Source: Gemmatimonas groenlandica | Lineage (GTDB): Bacteria; Gemmatimonadota; Gemmatimonadetes; Gemmatimonadales; Gemmatimonadaceae | Reading direction: 5' to 3' | DNA length: 64,000 bases | Assembly: GCF_013004105.1 (NCBI RefSeq) | Contig: NZ_CP053085.1 | Span: 2,108,001-2,172,000 of the forward strand | Shown here: piece after piece, positions 25,631-33,746 of the stretch | Layout of the letters: each line of letters starts with the position of its first letter | How positions within the stretch are numbered: position 1 is the stretch's first letter | Position numbers and translations under genes: made by a program | The notes under the pieces: model-generated | Database searches by the model: none | What the model saw: only the letters and a program-made list of their open reading frames with translations | Told to the model about the DNA's origin: nothing

Positions 25631-26119
25631 TTACTGAAAAAGCCGATCGATCTCATCCTCGGCGCCGGCCAGGAATCCCGGCGGCGGCGTGGATGCGGAC
25701 CCGCCGCGGGAGAAGACGCCTTCAAATGTCTTCGTGAGCTCGTCGACGGCCGACTTCATACGCAATCGGACGAGACCGAGCGTAGTGCGGTTGTCGAAGA
25801 GCACGACGAGGATGACGCGTCGGGCGATATCGGCGAGATACATCGACTCCTTCTCGCCCTGATGGAACAGGACGTTGAAGTCGCTTTCGCCGATGAGCCG
25901 AGCCAGCTGATCGTTGGCACTGAAATCCGCTGCCGTGAGCGTGGCGAAGGCGGTCGCGTCGAAGTTGGGTGGCTCGCCGACCGTGGCGACCAGCTGTCCA
26001 CTCCGGTCCACGAGCAGGGCGCAACGCGCCTTGGCGTCGTAGAGGAAACGCTGGAGCGTAATGGTGATGGCCCCGAAGTCGTCCTCGGTGAACGACCAGG
26101 TGGCGGCGCCGACAGACAT
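25631..26119 (-). CDS. Roadblock/LC7-domain protein, MglB-like
   Basis: Small regulatory protein of the roadblock/longin type (162 residues). The core about 15-130 has ARCALLVDRSGQLVATVG, a longer loop, and ILVVLFDNRTTLGLVRLRM, the usual strand-helix-strand pattern. A disordered Ser/Pro tail and a short amphipathic end (AEDEIDRLF) follow. Partners of this fold act as GAP or scaffold for MglA-type GTPases, and the GTPase gene is 13 nt downstream. The start is ATG 26119. Confidence 0.8.
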   Translation of the reverse strand: MSVGAATWSFTEDDFGAITITLQRFLYDAKARCALLVDRSGQLVATVGEPPNFDATAFATLTAADFSANDQLARLIGESDFNVLFHQGEKESMYLADIARRVILVVLFDNRTTLGLVRLRMKSAVDELTKTFEGVFSRGGSASTPPPGFLAGAEDEIDRLFQ

Positions 26120-26182
26120 GAACGGTGGGTCGAAGGGATCAGGTTCCGCAGGCCAGCGTCACATGGCCGGCATGCGGGTCCG

Positions 26183-26473
26183 TTAGGAACGTAACAGCCG
26201 TTCTGTCCGGCGCAGAACCCCTCGGGCCTTGCGACGCAGCAACGGATGCGGTTCCCACTGGAGATAGTCACGAAGGAGCCGCGCACTATCAACGCTTGGA
26301 TGCGCCCGAAGGTAACCGAGCGCCGCAAGCCGGCTCGTCGCGTCTGGATGAAAGAGGGACCGACGATGCCGGTGCTGGTGCGCGCTCCAACCCATCAGGC
26401 CGACGGCGACGCCGGCCACGAGCCCGGTGGCGAGCATACCGACCAGGCTCCACCTGGCATCCTGACGCCGCAT
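26183..26473 (-). CDS. Small membrane-anchored hypothetical protein
   Basis: Unrecognised 96-residue protein. One transmembrane helix (about 8-29, LVGMLATGLVAGVAVGLMGW) is followed by His/Arg residues and a short alpha-helical part (RLAALGYLRAHPSVDSARLL, DYLQWEPHPLLRRKARGVL) that resembles one or two HEAT-like helices. ATG 26473 overlaps the recR stop by 1 nt (TGATG), so it is coupled to recR. It stands between recR and the MglB-like gene. Function unknown. Confidence 0.65.
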   Translation of the reverse strand: MRRQDARWSLVGMLATGLVAGVAVGLMGWSAHQHRHRRSLFHPDATSRLAALGYLRAHPSVDSARLLRDYLQWEPHPLLRRKARGVLRRTERLLRS

Positions 26474-27063
26474 CAGAGCATCTCCCGACGGGCGGACAAC
26501 GCTTGGGCGATCGTCACGCCATCGGCATATTCGAGATCGCCGCCGACGGGCAGGCCGCGGGCGATGCGGGTAATCCGTACGCCGCGCGCCAGCAGCTGCC
26601 GTTGGACGTACAACGCGGTCGCTTCGCCTTCGAGCGATGGATTCGTAGCCAGAATGACCTCCTTGACCCCTTCGGGTTCGATCCGGGCGAGGAGGTCGCC
26701 GATGGCCAGATCGTCAGGCCCGACGCCATCCAGGGGCGACAGGCGCCCACCCAGCACGTGGTAGAGTCCGCGAAATTCGCCCGCCCGCTCGATCGAGGCG
26801 ATGTCGGACGCTTCCTCGACCACGCACACGATGGCGGGGTCGCGCCGCGGATCGGCACAGAGCGCGCACAGCGGCGACTCGGTGAGGTTGTGGCACCGGT
26901 CGCAGGCGCGCACACGCTCGGTGAGCAGCACGAGCGCTTCGGCCAGCCGACGACTCTGCGAGTGTGGCTGCCGCAGCAAGTGATAGGTGAGTCGGAGCGC
27001 GGTCTTGCGGCCGATGCCGGGGAGCCGCGCCAGCTCACTCGTGAGATCGTCGATGACGCTCAA
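26473..27063 (-). CDS. recR: Recombination protein RecR
   Basis: DNA-clamp protein of the RecFOR repair pathway. The 196-residue product has the helix-hairpin-helix LARLPGIGRKTALRL (about 11-25), a C4 zinc finger (Cys at CDRCHNLTESPLCALC), and a Toprim domain with VVEEASDIASIE and LATNPSLEGEATALYV. The usual length is about 200. The TTG start at 27063 gives the family N terminus; no good Shine-Dalgarno is present. It lies 10 nt after ybaB, the conserved ybaB-recR pair. Confidence 0.95.
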   Translation of the reverse strand: MSVIDDLTSELARLPGIGRKTALRLTYHLLRQPHSQSRRLAEALVLLTERVRACDRCHNLTESPLCALCADPRRDPAIVCVVEEASDIASIERAGEFRGLYHVLGGRLSPLDGVGPDDLAIGDLLARIEPEGVKEVILATNPSLEGEATALYVQRQLLARGVRITRIARGLPVGGDLEYADGVTIAQALSARREML

Positions 27064-27073
27064 CGGGGGGCGA

Positions 27074-27388
27074 TCAAAACGGAAGCTTGAACGGCAGATC
27101 GATGCCGCCAGTGACTTTGCTGAGCTCCATCTGCATGGCTTCGGCCGCCTTCTTCTGCGCTTCGGCGACTGCGACGACGATGAGATCTTCGAGCATCTCG
27201 ATGTCGTTGGCGTTCACGACCGTCGGGTCGAGTTTGATGCGTTTGAGCTGCATCTTGCCGTCGACGTCGGCCGCCACCATGCCACCGCCAGCGAGTGCCG
27301 AGAACGTGCGCTGCGACATCTCGTCCTGCATGGTCTGCATGCGCGACTGCATGTCCTTGAACTGACCCATCATCTTGAACAAATCCAT
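27074..27388 (-). CDS. YbaB/EbfC nucleoid-associated protein
   Basis: Small dimeric DNA-binding protein (104 residues) of the YbaB/EbfC family, found with dnaX and recR in most bacteria. It starts MDLFKMMGQFKDMQSRMQTM, has the central AGGGMVAADVDGKMQLKRIKLDP strand region (here AGGGMVAADVDGKMQ and LKRIKLDP), and the C-terminal helix VAVAEAQKKAAEAM. ATG 27388 lies 33 nt after dnaX. Likely role: nucleoid structure or transcription influence. Confidence 0.92.
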   Translation of the reverse strand: MDLFKMMGQFKDMQSRMQTMQDEMSQRTFSALAGGGMVAADVDGKMQLKRIKLDPTVVNANDIEMLEDLIVVAVAEAQKKAAEAMQMELSKVTGGIDLPFKLPF

Positions 27389-27421
27389 GACTGTTCCTTG
27401 GAATCGGTAGTCGAGTAATCG

Positions 27422-29290
27422 TTAGTCGAGCAATTCGAGGTCGAGCGCTCGCACGGCGGCTTCGAGCAACGGGTCTTTCGACGAGAGTTGCTCGGTGCGT
27501 TGCTGCTGCACGTCGTGGGCGGTGAGGCGTTTCGTGGTATCGCGCGGCGCGCGGGACTGCGCCTGCGCGCTGGCATTCACGGACGACACCACTGTTACCC
27601 CAGTGACGCCGTCAAAGCACGCCTGCAGCGCAGCCAGAATATCCGGGCGCGCGCCATCGGCGGCACGGGCGAAGGTGTCGTCGGCAGGATCATAGGTGAG
27701 GGCGACGCTGCCGTGCGCCGAAACGGATGCCGGGACCAACCGCGCCACGGCTTGTGCCAGCATGCCACGTCCGGCGGTTTTGATGGCGTCACTCACACGT
27801 TCCCAGCGCGCCTTCAGCTGCTCGACCGTGGGCGGCGGTCCCACCCGTGGCGCGGCGGCAGCGGCCCGCGGCGTGGGGCGCTGCTCGGCCCGCTGTGGGG
27901 CGGCGGCCGCTTCCGCGACCTGCTGCGTCGCCGACCGCGGCGGTGCCACGAGCGGCGCGGCGACGAGCGGTGATGCGACCATCGCTGGCGCGGTCTGGGC
28001 GAGAGCGGGGGCGACCGCCGGCGGCGGGGAGGGTGGGATCGCATGCGCCGATGCGACGCGCGCCTCGTGCGCGACGCGACGCGGCGGCGGATCGTCGTGA
28101 CCACCGGTGCCGAAGCCCTTGATGACCTCTTCGAGTTCCACCGTACGATCGAGCAGGGCGAAGCGCACGAGCAACGTTTCCAGCAAGAGCTGCGGCTGGC
28201 CGCTGCGACGATACATCGGCTCGATCTCGAGCAGCGCGTGCAGCATGCGCAGCAAGTCGCCGGCGGAGACTTGTCCCTTTCGCTCAGTGAGCGCACTGCG
28301 CATGCGCTCCGAGAGCTCGGGTGGTACGCCACCGAGGGCGATCGTGAGCTGCGCTCGCAACATGCGGCCGATGCCGGCCAGCAACAGCATGAGATCAACC
28401 CCGCCGTCAGCCTGACGCTGCACGGCGCCGAACACGTCGACGGCGCGACGCTGGGCGATGATATCGAGCAGCAGCAGATACTCTTCTTCGGGGACGAGCC
28501 CCAACGCGGTGCGCACGCGCTCCGCCGTGACCTCGGCCGTCTCGCCGAGCGACAACACCTGATCGGTAAGCGACAACGCGTCACGCAGCCCACCGTCGGC
28601 CGCGCCGGCGATCATGCCCAACGCATCGGGCTCGAAGCGCACGCCCTCTTCGGTGAGCACCGCCGCCAGCCGTTCACGGATCTCCGCGGGGCCGATGCGC
28701 TTCAAATCGAATCGCTGCAGTCGCGAAATCACCGTCGGGAGCACCTTCTGCGCCTCGGTCGTGGCGAAGACAAACACCACGCGTGGGGGCGGTTCCTCGA
28801 GCACCTTGAGCAGCGCGTTCCATGCATCGCGCGACAGCATATGCGCTTCGTCGATGATGTAGACCTTGTAGCGGTCATCACCGGACGGCGCATACATGGC
28901 GCGCTCGCGCAGCTCGCGGGCATCGGCCACGCCACCATTCGACGCGGCGTCAATCTCGACGACGTCGAGCGACGCACTTCCACTCCAGATGCGCTGACAG
29001 CTGGTGCATCGGCCGCACGGTTCACCGGCGGCGGCCATCGCCTCGCTGAACTCGGTGGCGGCAGCCGTCCCGCTCATCCGTCGGGCGTCGGCGAGCTCCT
29101 CACAGTTGAGCGCCATCGCCAGCACACGGGCCAGCGTGGTCTTGCCGGTCCCCCGTGGACCGCAGAGCAGATACCCGTGCGCGACACGCCCACTGGCGAT
29201 CGCGCCCTTCAGGGTATTGGCGACATGTGACTGCACCGCCACGGTAGCGAAGTTCCGTGGGCGGTATTTGCGGGCGAGAGCGAGCGACAT
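27422..29290 (-). CDS. dnaX: DNA polymerase III subunit gamma/tau
   Basis: Clamp-loader ATPase. The 622-residue protein has the P-loop GPRGTGKTTLARVLA (about 45-59), a four-Cys zinc site around CGRCTSC, the Walker B DEAH-like VYIIDEAHMLSRDAWNALLK, and an Arg finger region with VISRLQRFDLKRI. The AAA+ core and collar (to about 370) are followed by a long Pro/Ala/Val linker and a tau-like C-terminal domain (about 480-600). No slippery sequence for a short gamma form was recognised. ATG 29290 is preceded by GGAGGC and TAGATT. It heads the dnaX-ybaB-recR operon, opposite the SRP RNA. Confidence 0.95.
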   Translation of the reverse strand: MSLALARKYRPRNFATVAVQSHVANTLKGAIASGRVAHGYLLCGPRGTGKTTLARVLAMALNCEELADARRMSGTAAATEFSEAMAAAGEPCGRCTSCQRIWSGSASLDVVEIDAASNGGVADARELRERAMYAPSGDDRYKVYIIDEAHMLSRDAWNALLKVLEEPPPRVVFVFATTEAQKVLPTVISRLQRFDLKRIGPAEIRERLAAVLTEEGVRFEPDALGMIAGAADGGLRDALSLTDQVLSLGETAEVTAERVRTALGLVPEEEYLLLLDIIAQRRAVDVFGAVQRQADGGVDLMLLLAGIGRMLRAQLTIALGGVPPELSERMRSALTERKGQVSAGDLLRMLHALLEIEPMYRRSGQPQLLLETLLVRFALLDRTVELEEVIKGFGTGGHDDPPPRRVAHEARVASAHAIPPSPPPAVAPALAQTAPAMVASPLVAAPLVAPPRSATQQVAEAAAAPQRAEQRPTPRAAAAAPRVGPPPTVEQLKARWERVSDAIKTAGRGMLAQAVARLVPASVSAHGSVALTYDPADDTFARAADGARPDILAALQACFDGVTGVTVVSSVNASAQAQSRAPRDTTKRLTAHDVQQQRTEQLSSKDPLLEAAVRALDLELLD

Positions 29291-29296
29291 GCCTCC

Positions 29297-29302
29297 AATC
29301 TA
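29297..29302 (-). promoter_or_regulatory. -10 box TAGATT of dnaX
   Basis: On the - strand TAGATT, then GGAGGC, then ATG. The gap of 6 nt would make the mRNA start at the ATG, yet the gap also reads as a Shine-Dalgarno, so both modes are possible. Confidence 0.45.
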
Positions 29303-29376
29303 CACAGCCGACTCGAGGGCGGAGGACGGGATCTCCTACCGGTACCACTTCGCGCGGCGGGTGGTTACCTTTTTCT

Positions 29377-29476
29377 TGCTCCGGGTCCCGGAGGGCGACA
29401 GCCCGCCAAATCCGTCAGGACCCCGAAGGTAGCAGCGGCACGTGGAGTCTGGCGTCGCTTCGTCAGGCCCGGAGCA
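29377..29476 (+). ncRNA. ffs: Signal recognition particle RNA, small bacterial type
   Basis: RNA scaffold of the Ffh particle. The diagnostic apical loop is on the + strand: GTCAGGACC..GAAGGTAGCAGC (about 29412-29434), matching the GGTCAGGNCCGGAAGGNAGCAGC pattern. The ends close as GCTCCGGG (29378-29385) with CCCGGAGC (29468-29475), giving an RNA of about 100 nt, the 4.5S size without Alu domain. TACCTT at 29366-29371 could be its -10, and a strong terminator follows at once. Location beside dnaX is common in bacteria. Ends are good to a few nt. Confidence 0.93.
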
Positions 29477-29478
29477 CT

Positions 29479-29528
29479 GCGCACGGGAGGATTCGCTCGA
29501 AAGAGCGGACCTCCCGTGCGCTTTTTTT
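29479..29528 (+). terminator. Intrinsic terminator of SRP RNA
   Basis: GCGCACGGGAGG pairs with CCTCCCGTGCGC around an inner CGCTC-GAAA-GAGCG stem-loop with a GNRA tetraloop, followed by TTTTTTT. This is the clearest intrinsic terminator in the window. Confidence 0.95.
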
Positions 29529-29545
29529 GTGCCCATGCCGTGCGG

Positions 29546-30592
29546 CTAGGCCAACACCTCGGACAGCGCCTGCGCGATTTTCGGCCCGTGCTCGGCGATG
29601 AGCCCGATCGGTGCATCGAGGTGGGTCACCGCGCGCACCCGGCGGTCGTGCCATTTGTAAATCCGCACGCCGAGCGCGGCCGCCCGCGCGATGACGTCGT
29701 CGGCGCGCGGACTGGGCAAGTCGATCATGACAATGTTGGTGTCGGGCATGATGACTTTGGCCCCGCCGACTCCATCGACGAGATGCGCGAGATACTTCGC
29801 GGCTTCATGGTCTTCGGCCAGCCGATCGAGATGATGTTCGAGGCCGTACAGCGCGCCGGCCGCGAGGATACCGCTTTGCCGCATGCCGCCACCAAAGCGT
29901 TTCCGGGCGCGATGCGCACGCGTGATGACGTCAGCGGGACCGGCGAGGCACGCGCCGACCGGGGCGCCCAGTCCTTTGGAGAAGGACACCATGACGGTGT
30001 CGGCGCAGGCGGCGAAGGCGGCGAGTGAAGTCCCCGTGGCGGCGGCGGCGTTCCACAGGCGTGCGCCGTCGAGGTGCACCGCGAGGTTGAACCGACGCGC
30101 GACCGTGGTGAGGGCGTGCAAGTCGTCGCGCGTTGTCACGACGCCACCAGCTCCGTTGTGCGTGTTCTCGAGACACACCATCGAGGGCTCGATGCCATCA
30201 CTGGACGGTGCCCGCATTCCTGCCATCAGGTCGGCGGCCCGAAAGACCAGCGCGGCGCCGCGCAACGGACGCACCTGCACGCCGCACAGCGCGGAGGTGG
30301 CGGCGACTTCCGAATGGATGATGTGCGCCTCAGCGTCGAGGAGAATCTCGGTGCCCGGCGTGCTCTGCACCCAGATGGCCGCCTGATTGGCCATGGTGCC
30401 ACTTGGGAAGAACAGCGCGCGCTCTTTGCCGAGTCGTTCGGCCACCGCGGCTTCAAGCCGGCGCGTGGTCGGATCACCGTCGAGGACATCGTCACCGACT
30501 TCTGCGTCGGCCATCGCGCGACGCATCGCGGCAGAAGGCCGGGTCACGGTATCACTGCGCACATCGAGCAACGGAGCGGCGAACTGGGTCAC
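29546..30592 (-). CDS. ltaE: Low-specificity L-threonine aldolase
   Basis: PLP enzyme splitting L-threonine and L-allo-threonine to glycine and acetaldehyde. The 348-residue product has DVRSDTVTRPSAAMRRAM at its start, VGDDVLDGDPTTRRLE, FFPSGTMANQAAI, the HLDGARLWNA aspartate segment and the PLP lysine in SFSKGLGAPVGACLAG. The GTG start at 30592 overlaps the stop of the YihY gene by 4 nt. The role could be glycine supply or threonine catabolism. Confidence 0.92.
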   Translation of the reverse strand: MTQFAAPLLDVRSDTVTRPSAAMRRAMADAEVGDDVLDGDPTTRRLEAAVAERLGKERALFFPSGTMANQAAIWVQSTPGTEILLDAEAHIIHSEVAATSALCGVQVRPLRGAALVFRAADLMAGMRAPSSDGIEPSMVCLENTHNGAGGVVTTRDDLHALTTVARRFNLAVHLDGARLWNAAAATGTSLAAFAACADTVMVSFSKGLGAPVGACLAGPADVITRAHRARKRFGGGMRQSGILAAGALYGLEHHLDRLAEDHEAAKYLAHLVDGVGGAKVIMPDTNIVMIDLPSPRADDVIARAAALGVRIYKWHDRRVRAVTHLDAPIGLIAEHGPKIAQALSEVLA

Positions 30593-31605
30593 GGACGTTT
30601 GGTGGGTGGGCGTTTATTCGGCTTGACGCGCGCGGGCGTGGTCGAGGCGGCGGCACGAGCCGCAGCCTCTGCCTGTTGCAGGGCCGCCAGCTCATTCCGC
30701 CGCAGATCGAACGCCTGCGCGACCTCGCCGCCGATCAGGAAGAGCAGCGAACCGTAATATGTCCAGAAAACGATCGCGACGATGGCGGCAATCGTGCCCG
30801 TGTAGAGCGAACTCGGATCGAATCGGGCCACGAACAGCACGAACAGGTGTCGGGCGATTTCGAAAAGTACCGATGCGGTGACTGCGCCGACGGCCGCCGT
30901 ACGTATGCTGGGGCGACGGCGCGGAAGACCCCGATACATGGCATAGAAGAGCACGAATACGACTGAGAGTGCGGCCAGTCGTCCGAGGAGGTAGCCGACG
31001 AATCCCATCGCTTCGGTGCGCAGTCCCGTTTCTTGCAGCAAGGCCAGCCCGCGCGTGGTGGCGAGATCGACGTACGTCGAAATCACGACGTAGACGACGA
31101 TAGCTACCGTCGCGATGATGGTGGCGAGAAAATCGAAGACCTTGCCGGCAACGATGCCGCGATCGGTGCCGTCGAAAATCAGCGCCAGCACACTTCGTAG
31201 TGATCCGAAGAGACGCGTAGAGAACCAGGCGAAGCCGATCGCCGAATACGCCGTGACGGCGCCTCGCGTCTCGAGCACCTCGGCCACCACGCCGCGCAGT
31301 AGCTCACCCGCTGAGTTGGCGCCGCTCGGAAGCAAACGATCCACAAGAGCGGTCACCGTATTGGCGGCGGCCGTGGTCTCGCTGCCAAGCAGCAGCGACA
31401 AGCCGGAGATCAGCAGTAGCACGAACGGCAGAAGGGCGAGCAGGACATTGAATGCCAGCCCGCCCGCCAGAAACAGCACATTGTCCTCAGCGCCTTGATT
31501 CCAGACGCGTCGGACAATGTCCCACCAGCTTTCAGCCTTCGCCCGGAGCGCCAGCGGATTCCTCCCCGGAGCTCGAGACCATATCGTCGGGCGCGGCGGT
31601 GTCAT
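30589..31605 (-). CDS. YihY/UPF0761-family inner membrane protein
   Basis: Polytopic membrane protein of the YihY (formerly ribonuclease BN) family, 338 residues from ATG 31605. Six hydrophobic segments are visible, including AFNVLLALLPFVLLLISGLSLL (seen as LLALLPFVLLLISGL) and AAIVAIVFWTYYGSLLFLIGGEVAQAF near the C terminus (FWTYYGSLLFLIGGE is the family mark). The basic C-terminal tail has KPNKRPPTKRP. The start lies within the ytxH-like gene (74-nt overlap, other frame), with AGGGG a few nt upstream. Further in-frame upstream starts exist but give no family-like residues. Function: envelope, substrate unknown; RNase activity has been discounted for the family. Confidence 0.8.
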   Translation of the reverse strand: MTPPRPTIWSRAPGRNPLALRAKAESWWDIVRRVWNQGAEDNVLFLAGGLAFNVLLALLPFVLLLISGLSLLLGSETTAAANTVTALVDRLLPSGANSAGELLRGVVAEVLETRGAVTAYSAIGFAWFSTRLFGSLRSVLALIFDGTDRGIVAGKVFDFLATIIATVAIVVYVVISTYVDLATTRGLALLQETGLRTEAMGFVGYLLGRLAALSVVFVLFYAMYRGLPRRRPSIRTAAVGAVTASVLFEIARHLFVLFVARFDPSSLYTGTIAAIVAIVFWTYYGSLLFLIGGEVAQAFDLRRNELAALQQAEAAARAAASTTPARVKPNKRPPTKRP

Positions 31606-32053
31606 CCGGCCCCTGGCGGCGACCATGATCGCGGTACGCCCGGCGGCTGTCCGCATAGGCGCGCTTGCTGTCGGCCACGGCACGTTCGAGTTCAGATCGC
31701 GCCTGCGCTGCCGCATCGCGTCCGGCCGACACGGCGTCGCCAACCGCCTGCACACGTGAATTCACCGCATCGCGCGCACGGCCAACCTGCTCGTCGAACT
31801 GGAAGCGGCTCTTCTCGACGGTATCGGCCACCTTCTCGCCGAACTCATCGGTCATGTCCTTCACCTTGCGTCCGGCGCGTCGCGCTTCGTCCTGCAGGCG
31901 CTGCCGGGTTTCGGCACCACTGGCCGGCGCAAACAGCAGCGCGGCCCCTGCCCCGATCGCGAGACCAAGCAGAAAGGTGCCAATGCCGTTCGCGCCATTC
32001 TCACGTTCGATCACGACCACGCGATCATCGTCGTACTCGTCGTACCGGGCCAT
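31532..32053 (-). CDS. YtxH-domain protein
   Basis: 173-residue protein. After a charged N terminus comes one membrane helix with the YtxH signature GIGTFLLGLAIGAGAALLFAPASG, of which FLLGLAIGAGAALLFAP is at about 27-43, then TRQRLQDEA. A long amphipathic, apolipoprotein-like helix follows (about 55-140, Ala/Arg/Asp rich) and a disordered acidic end. YtxH-type proteins are linked to general stress. ATG 32053 has GAGGTG 6 nt upstream. Its 3' end overlaps the start of the yihY-like gene. Confidence 0.75.
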   Translation of the reverse strand: MARYDEYDDDRVVVIERENGANGIGTFLLGLAIGAGAALLFAPASGAETRQRLQDEARRAGRKVKDMTDEFGEKVADTVEKSRFQFDEQVGRARDAVNSRVQAVGDAVSAGRDAAAQARSELERAVADSKRAYADSRRAYRDHGRRQGPDDTAAPDDMVSSSGEESAGAPGEG

Positions 32054-32143
32054 ATCACACCTCGCAAGCAGTGATGAGTTGCGTATCGGGAGCGGGGATC
32101 ACGCCGTTCCGGCGCGATCCACTCCCGACACCATACTGACAAC

Positions 32144-33562
32144 TCAGTCCGAAAGATCCGCGTCGTCCGGGGCGGCCACGATGGTGCTGGCTCCCGTCGG
32201 AAACGGGCGATGCTGCTCAGGTATCGTGACGAACTGCTCGACAATCGCGCGGGTTCCGGCGATGCCCAGCTGTTCGAACAGGAATGTGAACTTCTTGTCG
32301 TACGCCGCGCCGAGCGCGCCCCGCACGTCAGCGGGTAACGCCCACAACTGCTTCTTGAACGGTCCGATCGATTTCTTACGCGCCTTGTAGTAGAACTGTT
32401 CGTCGGTATCCGTCGCCTTGCGTTCGTCCTTGGCGTTGGTATCCAGCCATGCATACATGTCGGCCCGCAGCGCGGCCGGGATGTGATCGAACATCATGGT
32501 CTGGAAATTCGTCGCGAGATGGATTTCCGCCGTCTCGAGCCGTGGGAAGTTGCTGAACGCGGCGTCGGGCAGCGTCGACGCGCCGTGCTGTACTGCACCG
32601 GCCATGCCATAACGATCACGACCGATCTTCGAGAGCTTCTCGAGGGTGTCGAAATCGAGGGCGACCTCGGCAATGGACCCATCGGCGAGCACGATACCGC
32701 CGTGCGACGTACCCGACTGTACCGAGATCTTGGAGAGCCCAGCCGTACCCGGCGCCTGCGTCTCGAGCGTGGCCTTGAAGCCGTCCATGAACGCTTCGAG
32801 CTCTTCCGGCGTGCTGTTCTCAGTCCCGACTTCCCCGATCTCGCCGCCGATGGAGATCGTCACGCCGGCTGGCTCAGCCGCACGCACGAAGCGGGTGATG
32901 TCCACGCACACGTCGTAGTTGAGACGCTGTTGTTCGGCGAGCGTCTCCTTGGAGAGATCGACCAGCGTCGATGTGTCGACATCGATGTTGTAGAAGCCAG
33001 CAGCGACGGCCTCGGTGACGAGTGCCTTGACCGCGTTCACTTCGGTGATGGGATCGACCGCGAACTTCTTGTGGTTGACCTGGAAGTGGTCGCCCTGAAT
33101 GAACACCGGTCCGCGATAGCCTTCGCGCAGCGCGGCGGCGAGAATCACCGACACATACTCGTCGGGGCGCTGTTCGGTGTAGGCGATTTCGGAGCGGGCA
33201 ATTTCGAGAATGAACGCGCCGGCCTGCAGCGTGTTGGCCGTGCGGAAGATCGCGCGCGTCGTGTCGTAGGTGAGCGCGCGGATGTTCATCGCGGGTACAG
33301 TGAAACCGCTGCACTTGCCTGCTCCACGTGCGACGTACAGCTCATGGATCGACGCGGCACGAACACCGACGGTCTGACCCAGCTCCCACACGAGCCAGCG
33401 GGCGAAGGTACGCTCGCCTTCGTTCCCGAAGACAGCCTGATGAACCAGCGCGTCCATGTGCGCGGAGGTCAGGACGGCGGCGTCATGCAGCTGGACGCGC
33501 CCACCTTCCACCGTAACGGCACCGCCAAACAAGGACGTCGTGGGTTTCGTGGTATCGGACAT
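32144..33562 (-). CDS. Class II fructose-bisphosphate aldolase
   Basis: Zn-dependent aldolase of glycolysis/gluconeogenesis by family. The 472-residue product has FTVPAMNIRALTYDT, EIARSEIAYTEQRPDE, the metal-ligand region FIQGDHFQVNHKK, and TISIGGEIGEVGTENSTPEE, with SGTSHGGIV (the second metal/phosphate loop) further on. It is longer than the typical 340-360 residue class II enzyme, with an extended C-terminal domain (about 330-472). The ATG at 33562 is chosen; longer reading frames upstream are unsupported. The neighbours pgi, pyk and tal support a sugar phosphate role. A tagatose or other ketose bisphosphate substrate is possible. Confidence 0.82.
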   Translation of the reverse strand: MSDTTKPTTSLFGGAVTVEGGRVQLHDAAVLTSAHMDALVHQAVFGNEGERTFARWLVWELGQTVGVRAASIHELYVARGAGKCSGFTVPAMNIRALTYDTTRAIFRTANTLQAGAFILEIARSEIAYTEQRPDEYVSVILAAALREGYRGPVFIQGDHFQVNHKKFAVDPITEVNAVKALVTEAVAAGFYNIDVDTSTLVDLSKETLAEQQRLNYDVCVDITRFVRAAEPAGVTISIGGEIGEVGTENSTPEELEAFMDGFKATLETQAPGTAGLSKISVQSGTSHGGIVLADGSIAEVALDFDTLEKLSKIGRDRYGMAGAVQHGASTLPDAAFSNFPRLETAEIHLATNFQTMMFDHIPAALRADMYAWLDTNAKDERKATDTDEQFYYKARKKSIGPFKKQLWALPADVRGALGAAYDKKFTFLFEQLGIAGTRAIVEQFVTIPEQHRPFPTGASTIVAAPDDADLSD

Positions 33563-33614
33563 TCGTGTCGTGGATCCTGCCCAGCGCGAGCCGGAGCGGG
33601 TCAGGGTGAATGAG

Positions 33615-33643
33615 CGACGACTCCGGCCTACCGGAGCCCGTCG
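33615..33643 (-). terminator. Hairpin in the pgi-fba gap
   Basis: CTCCGG-CCTA-CCGGAG inside outer CGACG/CGTCG, within the 184-nt gap between pgi and the aldolase. No T tract follows on the - strand, so it may be a weak terminator, an RNA processing site or a leader structure. Confidence 0.4.
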
Positions 33644-33746
33644 CGTCTGCCAGGGAAAGTTCCCACTACAGGGATGGGTGCGGCAAGTCCGGGATTCCCC
33701 TTCAGGCCGGTTGGCGTTGCACGTCGCCGCGTGGTGGGACGATCGA

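Noticed and set aside
29291-29545. Small ORFs around the SRP RNA
   Set aside because: Both strands give short Arg-rich frames, but the RNA motif, terminal pairing and terminator explain the interval.
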